Shown one piece after another: positions 55,952 to 64,000 of a DNA stretch of 64,000 nucleotides (the first letter of the stretch is position 1; each line of letters starts with the position of its first letter). The notes beneath the pieces were generated by a model, which searched no databases, had not been told where the DNA came from, and saw only the letters and a program-made list of their open reading frames with translations. Both the position numbers and the translations under genes were made by a program. Source of the stretch: Synechococcus sp. PCC 6312 (lineage in GTDB: Bacteria; Cyanobacteriota; Cyanobacteriia; Thermosynechococcales; Thermosynechococcaceae). The DNA lies in contig NC_019680.1 of assembly GCF_000316685.1 (NCBI RefSeq), forward strand, positions 2,295,501 through 2,359,500, written 5' to 3'.

Positions 55952-56717
55952 TTCCGGCGGATACGGGTTCTTGGGAGTCCTCTGCCATTGGCTCGACCGT
56001 TCCTAAGTTCAAAGATAAATCCGGGCCTGGGGTGATTGTTTCTGGTGGATTCCGCTGAGAAAAGCCCCAGGCAAAACATAGCCCAATCATCGAAAGCATT
56101 AACCAGTCAGGTAAAACAAATTGGGAGTCAAAGACCCGCAGTAGCAGCCGCAACCCCACCAGCGTCACCGTCAAATAGCCTGCATCTTGGAGGTGAGTAA
56201 ATTCTTTAAGTAGTCTGATAAATAACTCAGCCATAAACCGCAGGACAAGAATGCCAATCACGCCCCCGGTTAAAACAATCCAGCGTTCTTCTGAGAGGGC
56301 AATGGCTGTAGTCACACTATCCAGAGAAAAGGCTAAGTCCGTAATTGCCAAAAGCGGAATCGCTTGCCAGATGGAGTTAATGTCCAGGCCATGGTGATGA
56401 TGTTGCTCATCTTCCGGTGAGGAAAAGTACTTAAAGGATAACCACAGTAGATAGGCGGCCCCAGCTAGTTCAAATTGCCAGAATTTAATCACCCAAGTCG
56501 CAGTCAAAATCAAGGTAATCCGCAGCACAAAGGCGGCCACCAGGCCAAAATTCAAAGCCCGCTGTTGATACTTCAAATCTGGGATCCCTTGCACAAGGGC
56601 CGCCAGGGCAATGGCATTATCAGCAGATAGAACCGCCTCTAAGGCAACAAGGACCAATAGTAGAGAGACAGTTTCTAAGCCAAAGTCGGGAAAAAATTCC
56701 AGCAGTTGATCTAACAT
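55923..56717 (-). CDS. TerC-family integral membrane protein
   Basis: About 264 residues, seven or so membrane segments. Family signatures: [20 protein letters not shown] with conserved Asp, and [20 protein letters not shown] with another, which are thought to bind metal ions (manganese exporters in related proteins, tellurite resistance in TerC). In plants the homologue is needed for thylakoid assembly. Start at 56717 ([13 protein letters not shown]) fits the family; an upstream 37-codon extension (to 56828) is Ser/His-rich and unlikely. A His-rich loop (EDEQHHHHG) may bind metal. Confidence 0.88.
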   Translation of the reverse strand: MLDQLLEFFPDFGLETVSLLLVLVALEAVLSADNAIALAALVQGIPDLKYQQRALNFGLVAAFVLRITLILTATWVIKFWQFELAGAAYLLWLSFKYFSSPEDEQHHHHGLDINSIWQAIPLLAITDLAFSLDSVTTAIALSEERWIVLTGGVIGILVLRFMAELFIRLLKEFTHLQDAGYLTVTLVGLRLLLRVFDSQFVLPDWLMLSMIGLCFAWGFSQRNPPETITPGPDLSLNLGTVEPMAEDSQEPVSAGTTHKSTELN

Positions 56718-57013
56718 TGGGACTCGGTCGAGGTCTCGGTAAGAAATAATGTCATCGAAATAATGACTAGAGCTACTTCCACCATACAGTGAATTTTCGG
56801 GAAGAGATTTGTGCCGCTGAGTGGGCAATTTGGGCTGGGCTTAATTTTGGCGATCCAGATTCCTGAAAAGCCCCAAGAAATTTACACCAATATCGCCTCG
56901 CTAATTCAGGGTTAAAGAGGAGCTAGTTAAACAGCCCCTGACTGGTCGGATGTCCCCGATTGAGGACTCACAGAGGGGTTAAGTCGGGGAATATTAATGA
57001 CCTGAGATGACAG

Positions 57014-57031
57014 TGTGTAACAATCTGTAAC
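57014..57031 (-). promoter_or_regulatory. HLR1-type RpaB site upstream of psaM
   Basis: On the plus strand TGTAAC occurs twice with a 10-base period (57016 and 57026). Read on the minus strand this is GTTACAGA, TT, GTTACACA. It matches the HLR1 consensus, two (G/T)TT(A/T)CA(A/T)(T/A) repeats spaced by two bases, at 14 of 16 positions. RpaB uses HLR1 to control photosystem I genes under changing light. It lies about 118 bp before psaM, which would allow activation from a start site with a leader of about 50-70 nt. Confidence 0.55.
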
Positions 57032-57148
57032 TGGAGTTGCCATCGGCCTGAGGATTATGAACTAATAGGAACAGCGGATTGGCCTGGCTTCTGGTCAATG
57101 GTGCTTTCATGATCTGACATTTTGGCTGTTTTAAGGAGAAATAAAACC

Positions 57149-57244
57149 ATGACTCTCACCGATACTCAAGTTTACATAGCCCTGGCAATTGCCTTAATTC
57201 CCGCTGTCTTGGCTTTCCGTCTTTCGACTGAGCTCTACAAATAG
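57149..57244 (+). CDS. psaM: Photosystem I subunit XII
   Basis: 31-residue single-helix membrane protein at the trimer interface of photosystem I: MTLTDTQVYIALAIALIPAV then LAFRLSTELYK. It matches cyanobacterial PsaM end to end; too short for ordinary gene finding. AAGGAG lies 9 bases upstream of the ATG. An RpaB-type site is found further upstream. The next gene begins 51 bp downstream in the same direction and may be co-transcribed. Confidence 0.93.
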   Translation: MTLTDTQVYIALAIALIPAVLAFRLSTELYK

Positions 57245-57295
57245 AGGGTTAGGTGAAATCGGCCAGGCCCCCCCTTGTTTGGAGATATTCCCCCG

Positions 57296-57730
57296 ATGAC
57301 TGCCACCGCGCCTAAGCCCTCTCCCCCTGTTCGTCCAAAGCGTAATCTGTCCTTGGCGGCCAAACACAGACAAATTGGGCGGGAAATTATCGTCAAAGTT
57401 TTGATTAACTTGGGGATTGTGACCGCAGGCCTGGTCGCTCTCACACAACTTCTCCCTTACTACCTAGCTCAACGGGAAAAGCTCACGAACTTAGAAGCGG
57501 CCCAAAAAGAAGCCCAGGCCCGGGTCAATGAACTCAAAGTCCACTATCAGCAGGACAATCAACCCCAGGCCATCGAACGAATTGCCCAAGAAGATGCTAA
57601 TCTCATTCGTCCCAATCAACGGCGAATTGTCTGGGTTAAACCTGGAGTCGCAGCCCACTCAGACCCGGCCCCACTCAACAGTCCCGTCCCCCAACCCAGT
57701 GATTCTACCAGCCCCCCGCCAATTCCCTAA
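57296..57730 (+). CDS. Single-span membrane protein with coiled coil (FtsB-like layout)
   Basis: 144 residues: basic Pro-rich cytosolic start (1-35), one membrane segment (IVKVLINLGIVTAGLVALTQ LLPYYLAQ, about 38-62), a coiled coil (REKLTNLEAAQKEAQARVNE LKVHY) and a Pro/Ser tail. The plan recalls FtsB/DivIC division proteins, but sequence identity to them is not evident; similar proteins in cyanobacteria are uncharacterised. Start at 57296 (MTATAPKPSPPV); an ATG 7 codons earlier is in frame. Follows psaM by 51 bp. Confidence 0.7.
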   Translation: MTATAPKPSPPVRPKRNLSLAAKHRQIGREIIVKVLINLGIVTAGLVALTQLLPYYLAQREKLTNLEAAQKEAQARVNELKVHYQQDNQPQAIERIAQEDANLIRPNQRRIVWVKPGVAAHSDPAPLNSPVPQPSDSTSPPPIP

Positions 57731-57786
57731 TTCTGGCGGTGGATAGCTTGGATCATGATCGTTTTTTATTTGATGATTACTAAACT

Positions 57787-58239
57787 GTGACTTTACCCCT
57801 CCTTGACACTGCCCTAAGCTCTGACAGCTACCTTGCCCTTGGCCTGGCGACTTGCTTCATTAAACGTGATGGTAAATTAACGCCTGTGCAGGTGTTAGAG
57901 CCAATTCCGTCTGCAGCCCTTGAAGCCATCATCAAAGGTATTCCCACCTCCTACAGTAAAATTCTTGGGGTCAGCCTTGGCCAGATGACAACGGATCCGC
58001 TCCAAGTTCCGCCTGACTTTGCCCCAGAGGCTCAACTCTGTGATGAATTTTCTGAGCGAGCTGTGGCGGCCACTCGGACTTACTGTGCGAAACCAGTTGC
58101 GGCTGAACATATTCCCCTGGGTTCTGTCTATACCGACTTAAATTTTTCCGTAGAACGCAAGCGGGTCTTAAATTCCGAGCGACTCGTCACGGCCGAGGAT
58201 AATGTGAAGCAGCACGCCTATACTCATCAAATTCTCTAA
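57787..58239 (+). CDS. Cyanobacterial protein of unknown function
   Basis: 150 residues, soluble, two cysteines (about 23 and 91) plus one at 103. Segments such as IPSAALEAIIKGIPTSYSKI, LGVSLGQMTTDPLQVPPDF and LNFSVERKRVLNSERLV look like a folded protein. No family recognised. Start is GTG 57787. It ends 98 bp before apcD in the same direction, so a link to phycobilisome function is possible but unsupported. Confidence 0.7.
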   Translation: MTLPLLDTALSSDSYLALGLATCFIKRDGKLTPVQVLEPIPSAALEAIIKGIPTSYSKILGVSLGQMTTDPLQVPPDFAPEAQLCDEFSERAVAATRTYCAKPVAAEHIPLGSVYTDLNFSVERKRVLNSERLVTAEDNVKQHAYTHQIL

Positions 58240-58337
58240 GGATGCGTGAGTCTGGCCCAGGCCTGGGATGTTAAGAACCATTAGCACCAGGCCCGCAGTT
58301 GGTTAAAATAAATAGCGTATCAAGCGGTGTAAATAAT

Positions 58338-58823
58338 ATGAGTGTGATTAGCCAAGTTGTTTTACAAGCAGACGATGAATTACGCTACCCGACCGCCGGG
58401 GAATTAAAAACCTTGAGTGAATTCTTCCAAACCGGGGAGCAACGGGTACGCATCGCCTCGACCTTATCTGAAAATGAAAAACGGATTGTCGAAAAAGCAA
58501 GTAAGCAACTCTGGCAAAAGCGGCCGGACTTTATCTCCCCTGGTGGTAATGCCTATGGCCAAAAACAACGGAGTCTTTGCCTACGGGATTACGGCTGGTA
58601 TATGCGGCTGATTACCTATGGTGTCTTGTCAGGGGATAAGGGGCCTATTGAGAAAATTGGCTTGATTGGTGTCCGGGAGATGTATAACTCCTTGGGTGTA
58701 CCGATGCCTGGGATGGTCGAAGCGATTCGCTGCTTAAAAGAAGCCTCTTTGGCTCTCCTCAGTGAAGATGATGCTGCGGCCACCGCCCCCTACTTTGACT
58801 TCCTAATTCAGGGCTTGTCCTAG
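58338..58823 (+). CDS. apcD: Allophycocyanin alpha-B chain
   Basis: Minor allophycocyanin of the phycobilisome core that passes energy to photosystem I and II. 161 residues. Signature: [40 protein letters not shown] with the chromophore-binding Cys81, [20 protein letters not shown] and [20 protein letters not shown]. The first residues [19 protein letters not shown] identify ApcD rather than ApcA. Start at 58338; a start 13 codons upstream is open but not conserved. A strong terminator-like hairpin is found 167 bp downstream. Confidence 0.95.
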   Translation: MSVISQVVLQADDELRYPTAGELKTLSEFFQTGEQRVRIASTLSENEKRIVEKASKQLWQKRPDFISPGGNAYGQKQRSLCLRDYGWYMRLITYGVLSGDKGPIEKIGLIGVREMYNSLGVPMPGMVEAIRCLKEASLALLSEDDAAATAPYFDFLIQGLS

Positions 58824-58989
58824 GGTCGTCTGGGGTAGTTCTTGCTGGTATCTAGGTTGCTCGGCAGAGCGTTAAATTGAGATCATCCCCTAGGACAGAC
58901 GGTTCTGAGGACATAGAAATCTTAAAAGCCTTGCCTGAGTTGCCCTCATCGCCATCCTAAATCAGTAATGCTCTACATTTCATCCTTTT

Positions 58990-59023
58990 GGGTAAACTCT
59001 TCGGGGTTTACCTGATTTTTTTT
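58990..59023 (+). terminator. Rho-independent terminator with UUCG loop
   Basis: Stem GGGTAAACTC/GGGTTTACCT (10 pairs including two G-T wobbles at the edge and near the loop) closed by the very stable C-UUCG-G tetraloop, followed by GA and eight T (59016-59023). It ends plus-strand transcripts from apcD. It lies 16 bp beyond the stop of the convergent pstS gene. Confidence 0.8.
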
Positions 59024-59038
59024 GAAGATTTTTTGCAG

Positions 59039-60100
59039 TTATCGCAACGGGACATAACCCGCCTTGGCAATGGCCGCCTGTCCTTGATCTGTTAATAATA
59101 GGTTGGCATAGGCTTCCCCGGCCTGCTGATCACTTTGGTCATTTTGCTTGACGATAACAAATAATCGCCGGGTAATGGGGTATTCACCGCTTTGAAATGC
59201 AGCCTGGTTGAGTTGATTGCGCTGGCCTGGACATTGATTGGCAGGGACAAAGGGGGGTTGATAGGGCGGGATCCAGGCCCCGGATTTACTTTTTAACGGC
59301 AAGTAATTGACGGTGCATTGCCCCACAATCTCCGGCGCAGAGGCGTAGTAAATGCCCCCTGGGTTACTGGCCACCTTGCGAATTCCATCGGTTGTATCCC
59401 TGGCCATTTGCACGTTAGCCCCGAGGTTCTGCTGGCCCAATATCTCATCAATGAAATATTCCACCGTTCCCCCATCTTCCCGGCGGCGCGAGTAGGGCGT
59501 AATGCCTAGGTTGGGGCCTCCCACTTGACTCCAGTTGGTAATTTTTCCAGTGTAAATATCCGCAAGTTGAGATACCGCCAGGCCTGGGATTTGTAAACTG
59601 GGATGCACAGCAAAGGCAATCCCATCAATAGCGACTGGAATAGCGACCAACCGAAACCCGCGACTCTGGGCCTCTTGCAGTTCTTTGTCATTGAGCGGGC
59701 GTGACGATTGGGCAAAGGCTAACTGACCATTTAATAACATCCGAATCCCACTGCCAGATCCCGGTGTCCCGGTGGTCGGGTTGGTATAACGCAGGCGAAA
59801 ATCAGGCCAGGCCCCGGCAATTAAAGATTCAGTTTCCAAGCGAATGGGGGCCCAAGTGGTACTCCCACCGTAGTTGAACAATCCAGATGGCACAGCTTTA
59901 ACTTGGCTAAAGTTAGCAACCCCAGGGGTGGAAGAAGTACTACTATCCGTAAGACCTGTTTCCCCTGAAGTCGGTAAGGACATCATTGGGTTAACATTGC
60001 CCCCTTGGGAGCGAAAGAACCACCAGGCCCCACCCCCCAATAAGCCCAGCGTGACCACCAAGGAAGCCAGTAAAGGGCCAATATTATTATTTTGAGACAT
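59039..60100 (-). CDS. PstS-family phosphate-binding protein
   Basis: 353 residues. An N-terminal membrane segment (LLASLVVTLGLLGGGAWWFF) anchors it, with no lipobox Cys. Then a Ser/Thr linker and a two-lobed periplasmic binding domain: FNYGGSTTWAPIRLE, TPGSGSGIRMLLNGQLAFAQSSRPLNDKEL (phosphate-contact loops; quoted in parts: TPGSGSGIRMLL and FAQSSRPL), IPVAIDGIAFAVHP and ITPYSRRREDGGT. Closest to SphX/PstS-like cyanobacterial proteins that feed the Pst phosphate importer or act as sensors. No pstCAB genes here. Confidence 0.88.
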   Translation of the reverse strand: MSQNNNIGPLLASLVVTLGLLGGGAWWFFRSQGGNVNPMMSLPTSGETGLTDSSTSSTPGVANFSQVKAVPSGLFNYGGSTTWAPIRLETESLIAGAWPDFRLRYTNPTTGTPGSGSGIRMLLNGQLAFAQSSRPLNDKELQEAQSRGFRLVAIPVAIDGIAFAVHPSLQIPGLAVSQLADIYTGKITNWSQVGGPNLGITPYSRRREDGGTVEYFIDEILGQQNLGANVQMARDTTDGIRKVASNPGGIYYASAPEIVGQCTVNYLPLKSKSGAWIPPYQPPFVPANQCPGQRNQLNQAAFQSGEYPITRRLFVIVKQNDQSDQQAGEAYANLLLTDQGQAAIAKAGYVPLR

Positions 60101-60541
60101 GGTTTACCATCTTTCTGCTAGGGCGAGTAACGGATTTGTTGCCGCGATAATTCATTTCTCTAGGATTATAGGAGCTAATGCTCAGAACTCACGCGCATTA
60201 ATGCCCCCTCCCTAGACTCAAACCAAAGAACTGCGATAGGACCAAACCTCAGGCTAGCCGGAAATATTGAAAGTGACAATAATACTTTATTTTTCCCCTT
60301 TTTGTCTTTTCAGCTAACTTTTAACTCTTCTGGTTTAGCGCATGTTATGTCTTCCGCCAGATTACAAATTCATGAGACTCAAGAGATTCTGGGGAGAGGG
60401 GAGGGGGTCGTCAATTGAGTCTTAGGTCATTGCCCTAACCAAAGTCAGATGGTGAATCGGTAAGAATCCTACAGCCCCAGGCCTGGCTCACCTGAGACAA
60501 TGGGACAAAAGGTTTAGATCACATCAGCAATAGGGAAAAAC
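60101..60541. other. Divergent gap between PstS-like and MFS genes
   Basis: 441 bp, AT-rich in the middle, no gene or tRNA. Promoters for the two divergent genes must be here. I looked for a Pho box (tandem CTTAACCT-like repeats) on the PstS side and saw at best one half-site (TTTTAACTC near 60318), which is not enough. One CCAGGCCTGG palindrome is at 60477-60486. Confidence 0.35.
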
Positions 60542-61978
60542 ATGGCCGGTGCAATAGGACAACAGCGGAAATGGTGGATTTTAACTGGGGTGAGTTTAGG
60601 TATCTTGATGTTCACCATTGATTTAAGCGTGGTCAATATTGCCCTACCGACCTTGATCCGCGAATTTCAAACCAGCTTTACCGCTGTTCAGTGGGTCGTC
60701 CTCAGCTATCTTCTCGTCATGACCAGTTTGCAGTTAGGGGCATCACGCCTTGGAGATCTGTGGGGTAAGAAGTATCTATTTATCGGGGGCCTGGCAATCT
60801 TTACGATAAGTTCAGCCCTCTGTGGCATTGCCGGGACGGTGTGGGAACTAGTCGGCTTTCGAGCCTTAGAAGGCTTAGGTGGGGTTTTCATTGCCGGGTT
60901 GGCTGCAGCCATTGTCACAGAATCCTTTACACCCCAGGAGCGGGGAAAAGCCCTCGGAATCGTTTCTGGGTTAATGTCTGTCGGAGTTGCCTTGGGGCCA
61001 ACCTTAGGGGGAGTCTTAATTGCCTGGGTGAGTTGGCGGGCGATTTTTTGGATTAATATCCCCATTGGATTAATTGCCATGGGAATTATTCTGAAGTATT
61101 TACCCACCCAGGCCCGGCCTCGTAAATCTGAAACCTTTGATTATCTCGGTGCCGGGGTTATTGCCTTCAGTTTAGGTAGCTTTGCCTTGGGGATGACCAC
61201 TGGCCAGGCCCGCGGGTTTATAAACATGATTCCCCTGACTTTATTGGCCCTAGCCGCCCTTGGTATCGGTCTCTTCCTCTGGATTCAGACCCAGGTGAAA
61301 TATCCCACCCTCAACCTCCAACTATTTCGCGACTGGGAACTAAGCCGAAGTGTGATTCTCAACTGTATCGTTAGCCTGGTGATTGCTGGGGGTGTCTTTG
61401 TCCTGCCTTTTTTCTTTGAAATTGTTAAACAGTTTCCAACCCAACAGGTGGGAATGCTTCTAGCCGTGTGTCCCATTAGTAACGCCATTATTTCCCCGAT
61501 GGCCGGGCAGCTATCCGATCGCTGGGGAACCAAACGGATTCGAATCATTGGCCTGGGCCTGGTCATTGGCGTTTGTTTCCTGATCAGCCAATTTAACAGC
61601 AACTCGCCGATTATCCAGTTTATTTTGACCTTTATTCCCTATGGCATTGGTTTAGGCCTGTTTCAAGCTGCCAGTGTCACCGCCATTATGAGTAGTGTGC
61701 CCCCCACCGCCATGGGCATTGGCTCAGGCTTGATTGCCTTGGTTAGCACCCTGGGGCAGATGATTGGCGTGCCCTTAATGGGTAGTTTGTTTATTCTTTT
61801 GGGCGGCTTACCCCCCGGTTCGGAAATTAAATCAGCCCCACCCTTAGCCCTCACCCATGGCCTGGCAGGTTGTTTTATGGTGGCTGCGGGGTTGACAATT
61901 TTTGGCCTGGGCATCTTGCTGATCCAATTCCGACACCCCCCTAAGGTGGAAAAGCTGCAACAACCAATCCCATTTTGA
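60542..61978 (+). CDS. MFS transporter, DHA2 (EmrB/QacA) type
   Basis: 478 residues with about 14 hydrophobic segments, the DHA2 drug:proton antiporter group. FTIDLSVVNIALPTLIREFQ (motif D1, helix 1), LGASRLGDLWGKKYLFIGGL (motif A) and the helix-5 motif GVALGPTLGGVLIAWVSWRA (motif C of antiporters) are clear. Substrate unknown. No MFP partner (EmrA) adjacent. Start at 60542 (MAGAIGQQRKWWIL). Confidence 0.9.
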   Translation: MAGAIGQQRKWWILTGVSLGILMFTIDLSVVNIALPTLIREFQTSFTAVQWVVLSYLLVMTSLQLGASRLGDLWGKKYLFIGGLAIFTISSALCGIAGTVWELVGFRALEGLGGVFIAGLAAAIVTESFTPQERGKALGIVSGLMSVGVALGPTLGGVLIAWVSWRAIFWINIPIGLIAMGIILKYLPTQARPRKSETFDYLGAGVIAFSLGSFALGMTTGQARGFINMIPLTLLALAALGIGLFLWIQTQVKYPTLNLQLFRDWELSRSVILNCIVSLVIAGGVFVLPFFFEIVKQFPTQQVGMLLAVCPISNAIISPMAGQLSDRWGTKRIRIIGLGLVIGVCFLISQFNSNSPIIQFILTFIPYGIGLGLFQAASVTAIMSSVPPTAMGIGSGLIALVSTLGQMIGVPLMGSLFILLGGLPPGSEIKSAPPLALTHGLAGCFMVAAGLTIFGLGILLIQFRHPPKVEKLQQPIPF

Positions 61979-62061
61979 CAACTCACCCTTGGGTTACCCA
62001 GACTGCTCTATGGCGTTACTCATTTAGGCTTCTTATTGGGACAAGTCAGGAAATACTATAT

Positions 62062-62114
62062 GGGTGCAGTTCTTTAAAGATTTTGACTCTCTCAGAACAG
62101 TCTGCGTAACTATA
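62062..62114 (-). repeat. Interspersed repeat, copy B (inverted relative to copy A)
   Basis: Reverse complement reads TATAGTTACGCAGACTGTTC then TGAGAGAGTCAAAATCTTTA and ACTGCACC, nearly identical to 39352-39405. It lies in the gap between the MFS and FHA genes, both of which end here, so it may influence mRNA ends. Confidence 0.7.
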
Positions 62115-62210
62115 CCCCGGAATCTCCTGGCCAGTCAGACGCGTTTTCCCCTGCCCTTAGCTATCTCCGACGGATAAACCCAAGCGGTCAAAATCTTGGG
62201 ACTAGCCCTT

Positions 62211-62906
62211 TTAAGTTGTGGAGCTTTTGAAGAAATGAAAACTTGAGGGCGGGGCTGAGGGTTGAGGACTGGGCGGGGCTGATTGACTTAAAGCCCAAAT
62301 TAACAAACTCCCCAAAACAACTCCGGCTGCAATCCCTCCAACTCCCACTAGCCAGTATTTAGACAGTGATGGAGAACTTACATCTGGACTAGGTTCTACT
62401 AGGGTGACAACTGGCGGCGGCGGTAGAGAAGTATCTTTACGGACAACCGTTGGATCAACTTCAAAGGGTTCACCGACTAAAGTTTCGGTTCCGGTCAGGG
62501 GGATAGACTTAATGCTTTGGAAACGAATCTGCTCCAGATATCTAATAAACTCTGCCTTAGCCATGGTCAACACTTCATAGGCAATCTTGACATCGCTGCC
62601 CAGGCGAATCTGATCCCCATGCAACAAATTGTGGGTCTTAGAGCGGGTTCCATTGACAAAGACACCGTTAGCACTGAGGCGGCCACGGGCATTTCCATCC
62701 ACTAGACGATAGTGATATCCATCACCACCCTGTTTAGGCAGTCGTAAAAGGAGGGCGTGTTGTCGGGAGATATCGGGAGCCTCAACCACAATGGCATTAG
62801 ATTTATCTCTGCCAATAGAGTAGGTTGCGGACTGGAGGTGGAGGGTGCGTTTTCCCTTTAAGTCTTGAATGATTAACACATGATGTTCCGTTGCCGGCTG
62901 ACTCAT
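62211..62906 (-). CDS. FHA-domain protein with C-terminal membrane anchor
   Basis: About 231 residues. FHA domain at about 10-105: TLHLQSATYSIGRDKSNAIV (Gly-Arg phosphate contact), APDISRQHALLLRL (Ser-Arg-His core), GVFVNGTRSKTHNLLHGDQI RLGSDVKIAYEV. FHA domains bind phosphothreonine. A linker follows, then a membrane segment near the end (WLVGVGGIAAGVVLGSLLIW) and a Pro/Ser tail. Probably a tail-anchored signalling partner of a Ser/Thr kinase. Start at 62906 (MSQPATEHHVLI) is 16 bp after the upstream gene, likely co-transcribed. Confidence 0.87.
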   Translation of the reverse strand: MSQPATEHHVLIIQDLKGKRTLHLQSATYSIGRDKSNAIVVEAPDISRQHALLLRLPKQGGDGYHYRLVDGNARGRLSANGVFVNGTRSKTHNLLHGDQIRLGSDVKIAYEVLTMAKAEFIRYLEQIRFQSIKSIPLTGTETLVGEPFEVDPTVVRKDTSLPPPPVVTLVEPSPDVSSPSLSKYWLVGVGGIAAGVVLGSLLIWALSQSAPPSPQPSAPPSSFHFFKSSTT

Positions 62907-62922
62907 AATATTCTCAATGGGC

Positions 62923-63273
62923 TTATAGGCCTGACACGCTACCAATAAGCTCCCAGTTTCGTTCTTCAGTAAGGGCTTGCCGGACTTGACGATAAATTTG
63001 GGAACAATGATTATTACGGCTCAAGGGTAGTTCTTCATTCTTAAAGACAACGTTCACGCGAGTGATTTCTGGCTCAACCGGAACATCATTAATCAAGATT
63101 TCCACAGTTACCAATTGAGCAAGAGCCGAGCGGCCTGGAACTTCTCGAGCGACCAGATAATCTTTATCTTGATGCAATACTTCTAAATCACAGGCCCGTA
63201 AGGCATCGGCTAATTCGTCCTGAACTTGCTCCTTCGGAAGAGCGACTGTTAGGTTGTGGGTATAACGAGCCAT
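62923..63273 (-). CDS. Small conserved-looking protein of unknown function
   Basis: 116 residues, soluble alpha/beta: MARYTHNLTVALPKEQVQDE, LADALRACDLEVLHQDKDYL, TRVNVVFKNEELPLSRNNHC SQIYRQVRQALTEER. No family recognised. Ends 16 bp before the FHA gene on the same strand, so the two likely form one operon. Confidence 0.75.
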   Translation of the reverse strand: MARYTHNLTVALPKEQVQDELADALRACDLEVLHQDKDYLVAREVPGRSALAQLVTVEILINDVPVEPEITRVNVVFKNEELPLSRNNHCSQIYRQVRQALTEERNWELIGSVSGL

Positions 63274-63548
63274 AAAATAAGGAACTCAGAAGAACAGCGA
63301 TGGCATTGTTGAGACGGACTTGCAGCTAACTTAAATAATAACCAAGGTTACCGGAATTGGGTACTAAATCTAATGTCTAATTAGGTCGGCTTGTCAAGAT
63401 ACTTATTATTTATCCTCTAATCATTCTCTGGTGATTGTCCAGGCCTGATTGTGTTCTGCGTTACGCGTTTAAGAAATTTCAGTCTGCTCTGTGGCACTCT
63501 ATCATAGTTCAGTGAGTTGAACGGATATTTCAGGGATGCAGGATGACG

Positions 63549-64000
63549 ATGGGTAAACAGATTCCCGGTCGTTTTATTGTTTGGGAAGGGGGTGAGGGGG
63601 CGGGCAAAACGACTCAAATTGGCCTCACCCAGGCCTGGTTGCAGGAATCTGGCTGGTCAGAGGCCTTACAAACCCTTGTCCCACAGTTAACGCCAGTGAT
63701 TCTGCTGACTCGCGAACCAGGGGGAACCGCCCTAGGTCAACACCTGCGTCAACTGTTGCTCCATAGCCCCACGGATATTGCCCCGGCCTGTGAACTGTTG
63801 CTCTACGCTGCGGATCGGGCCCAACACTTAGCGGAAAAAATTATGCCCCATCTCGATGCCGGGGGATTGGTACTCTGTGATCGCTTTACGGATTCTACGG
63901 TGGCTTACCAAGGTTATGGGCGGGGCCTGGATTTAGGGATGATTCACCAACTCAATCAAATTGCTACTGCTGGCCGGCAACCGGATTTAACTCTCTGGCT
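63549..64000 (+). CDS. tmk: Thymidylate kinase (partial, C-terminus outside window)
   Basis: Phosphorylates dTMP to dTDP. 150 codons lie in the window and the frame is open at the right edge, so about 60-70 residues are missing. FIVWEGGEGAGKTTQIGLTQ carries the P-loop; LTREPGGTALGQHLRQLLLH is the DRX/TREPGG motif region; LVLCDRFTDSTVAYQGYGRG is the base-binding motif. An unusual extra loop (ESGWSEALQTLVPQLTP) precedes TREPGG. Start at 63549 (MGKQIPGR) is favoured because AGG lies seven bases upstream; ATG 63543 is the alternative. Confidence 0.93.
   Translation, partial: MGKQIPGRFIVWEGGEGAGKTTQIGLTQAWLQESGWSEALQTLVPQLTPVILLTREPGGTALGQHLRQLLLHSPTDIAPACELLLYAADRAQHLAEKIMPHLDAGGLVLCDRFTDSTVAYQGYGRGLDLGMIHQLNQIATAGRQPDLTLW

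Noticed and set aside
57296-57730. Cell-division protein FtsB
   Set aside because: Only the layout (one membrane helix then a coiled coil) agrees; the conserved FtsB motifs are not evident.
60101-60541. Pho box upstream of the PstS-like gene
   Set aside because: Only one weak half-site was visible; tandem repeats with the proper spacing are absent.
60706-61107. 133-codon frame opposite the DHA2 transporter
   Set aside because: Antisense of membrane helices, rich in Pro/Lys/Arg without pattern.
1-64000. CRISPR array, rRNA genes or prophage
   Set aside because: No regularly spaced direct repeats, no rRNA-like sequence and no phage structural genes were seen on either strand.

Overview
The window is cyanobacterial chromosome. 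It carries psaA, psaB and psaM (photosystem I), an allophycocyanin-B gene (apcD), hpnH (hopanoid side chain), a plant-type pyruvate dehydrogenase E2 and many families known mainly from cyanobacteria. PsaA and PsaM read almost like the Thermosynechococcus proteins, so a unicellular relative of Thermosynechococcus/Synechococcus is the best guess. That is inference from remembered sequences, not from a search. Genes are tightly packed, and several convergent pairs share 3' ends.

Layout. 1-4 kb: psaA-psaB (minus strand, psaB cut by the window edge), divergent from a lipoprotein gene. 5.9-9 kb: smpB and fumC lie among three decayed genes (AbrB-type, GT2 glycosyltransferase, Uma2). 9-14 kb: a sugar aminotransferase, an acyl-CoA synthetase with a frameshift, a YlqD-like protein and pdhC. 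14-21.9 kb: a nucleotidase, a HicB-HicA pair, a Vat-type acetyltransferase, a DUF29 protein, a PLP lyase-like protein, an MFS exporter and recO. 21.9-24.3 kb is a graveyard: a mutated MNT-HEPT toxin-antitoxin pair, a dead IS630-type element and a 139-bp MITE-like relative of it. 24.3-37.5 kb: an ABC exporter, NurA-like nuclease, dusB, a cation/proton antiporter, tRNA-Leu(UAG), an exported nuclease, an aspartic protease and uppP. 37.8-48.5 kb: a small membrane protein with a PRC-barrel protein, rne, hpnH, a TAXI-type binding protein, dam and sfsA. 48.5-52.9 kb: a site-2 protease, htpG and a coiled-coil protein. 52.9-55 kb: a HaeII-like restriction gene stopped by one TGA codon beside an intact cytosine methyltransferase. 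55-64 kb: ndk, a TerC-type protein, psaM, apcD, a PstS-type protein, an MFS exporter, an FHA protein and the start of tmk.

Two themes stand out. First, mobile and defence-type genes here are mostly broken by small, readable lesions, while their housekeeping neighbours are intact. Second, the 10-base palindrome CCAGGCCTGG occurs at least 15 times in 64 kb (chance expectation below 0.1) and the 7-base core CCAGGCC is scattered everywhere, like the HIP1 repeats of other cyanobacteria but with a different sequence. I found no convincing wholly new multi-gene system. The closest candidates are the small membrane protein/PRC-barrel pair and the TAXI protein without a permease.
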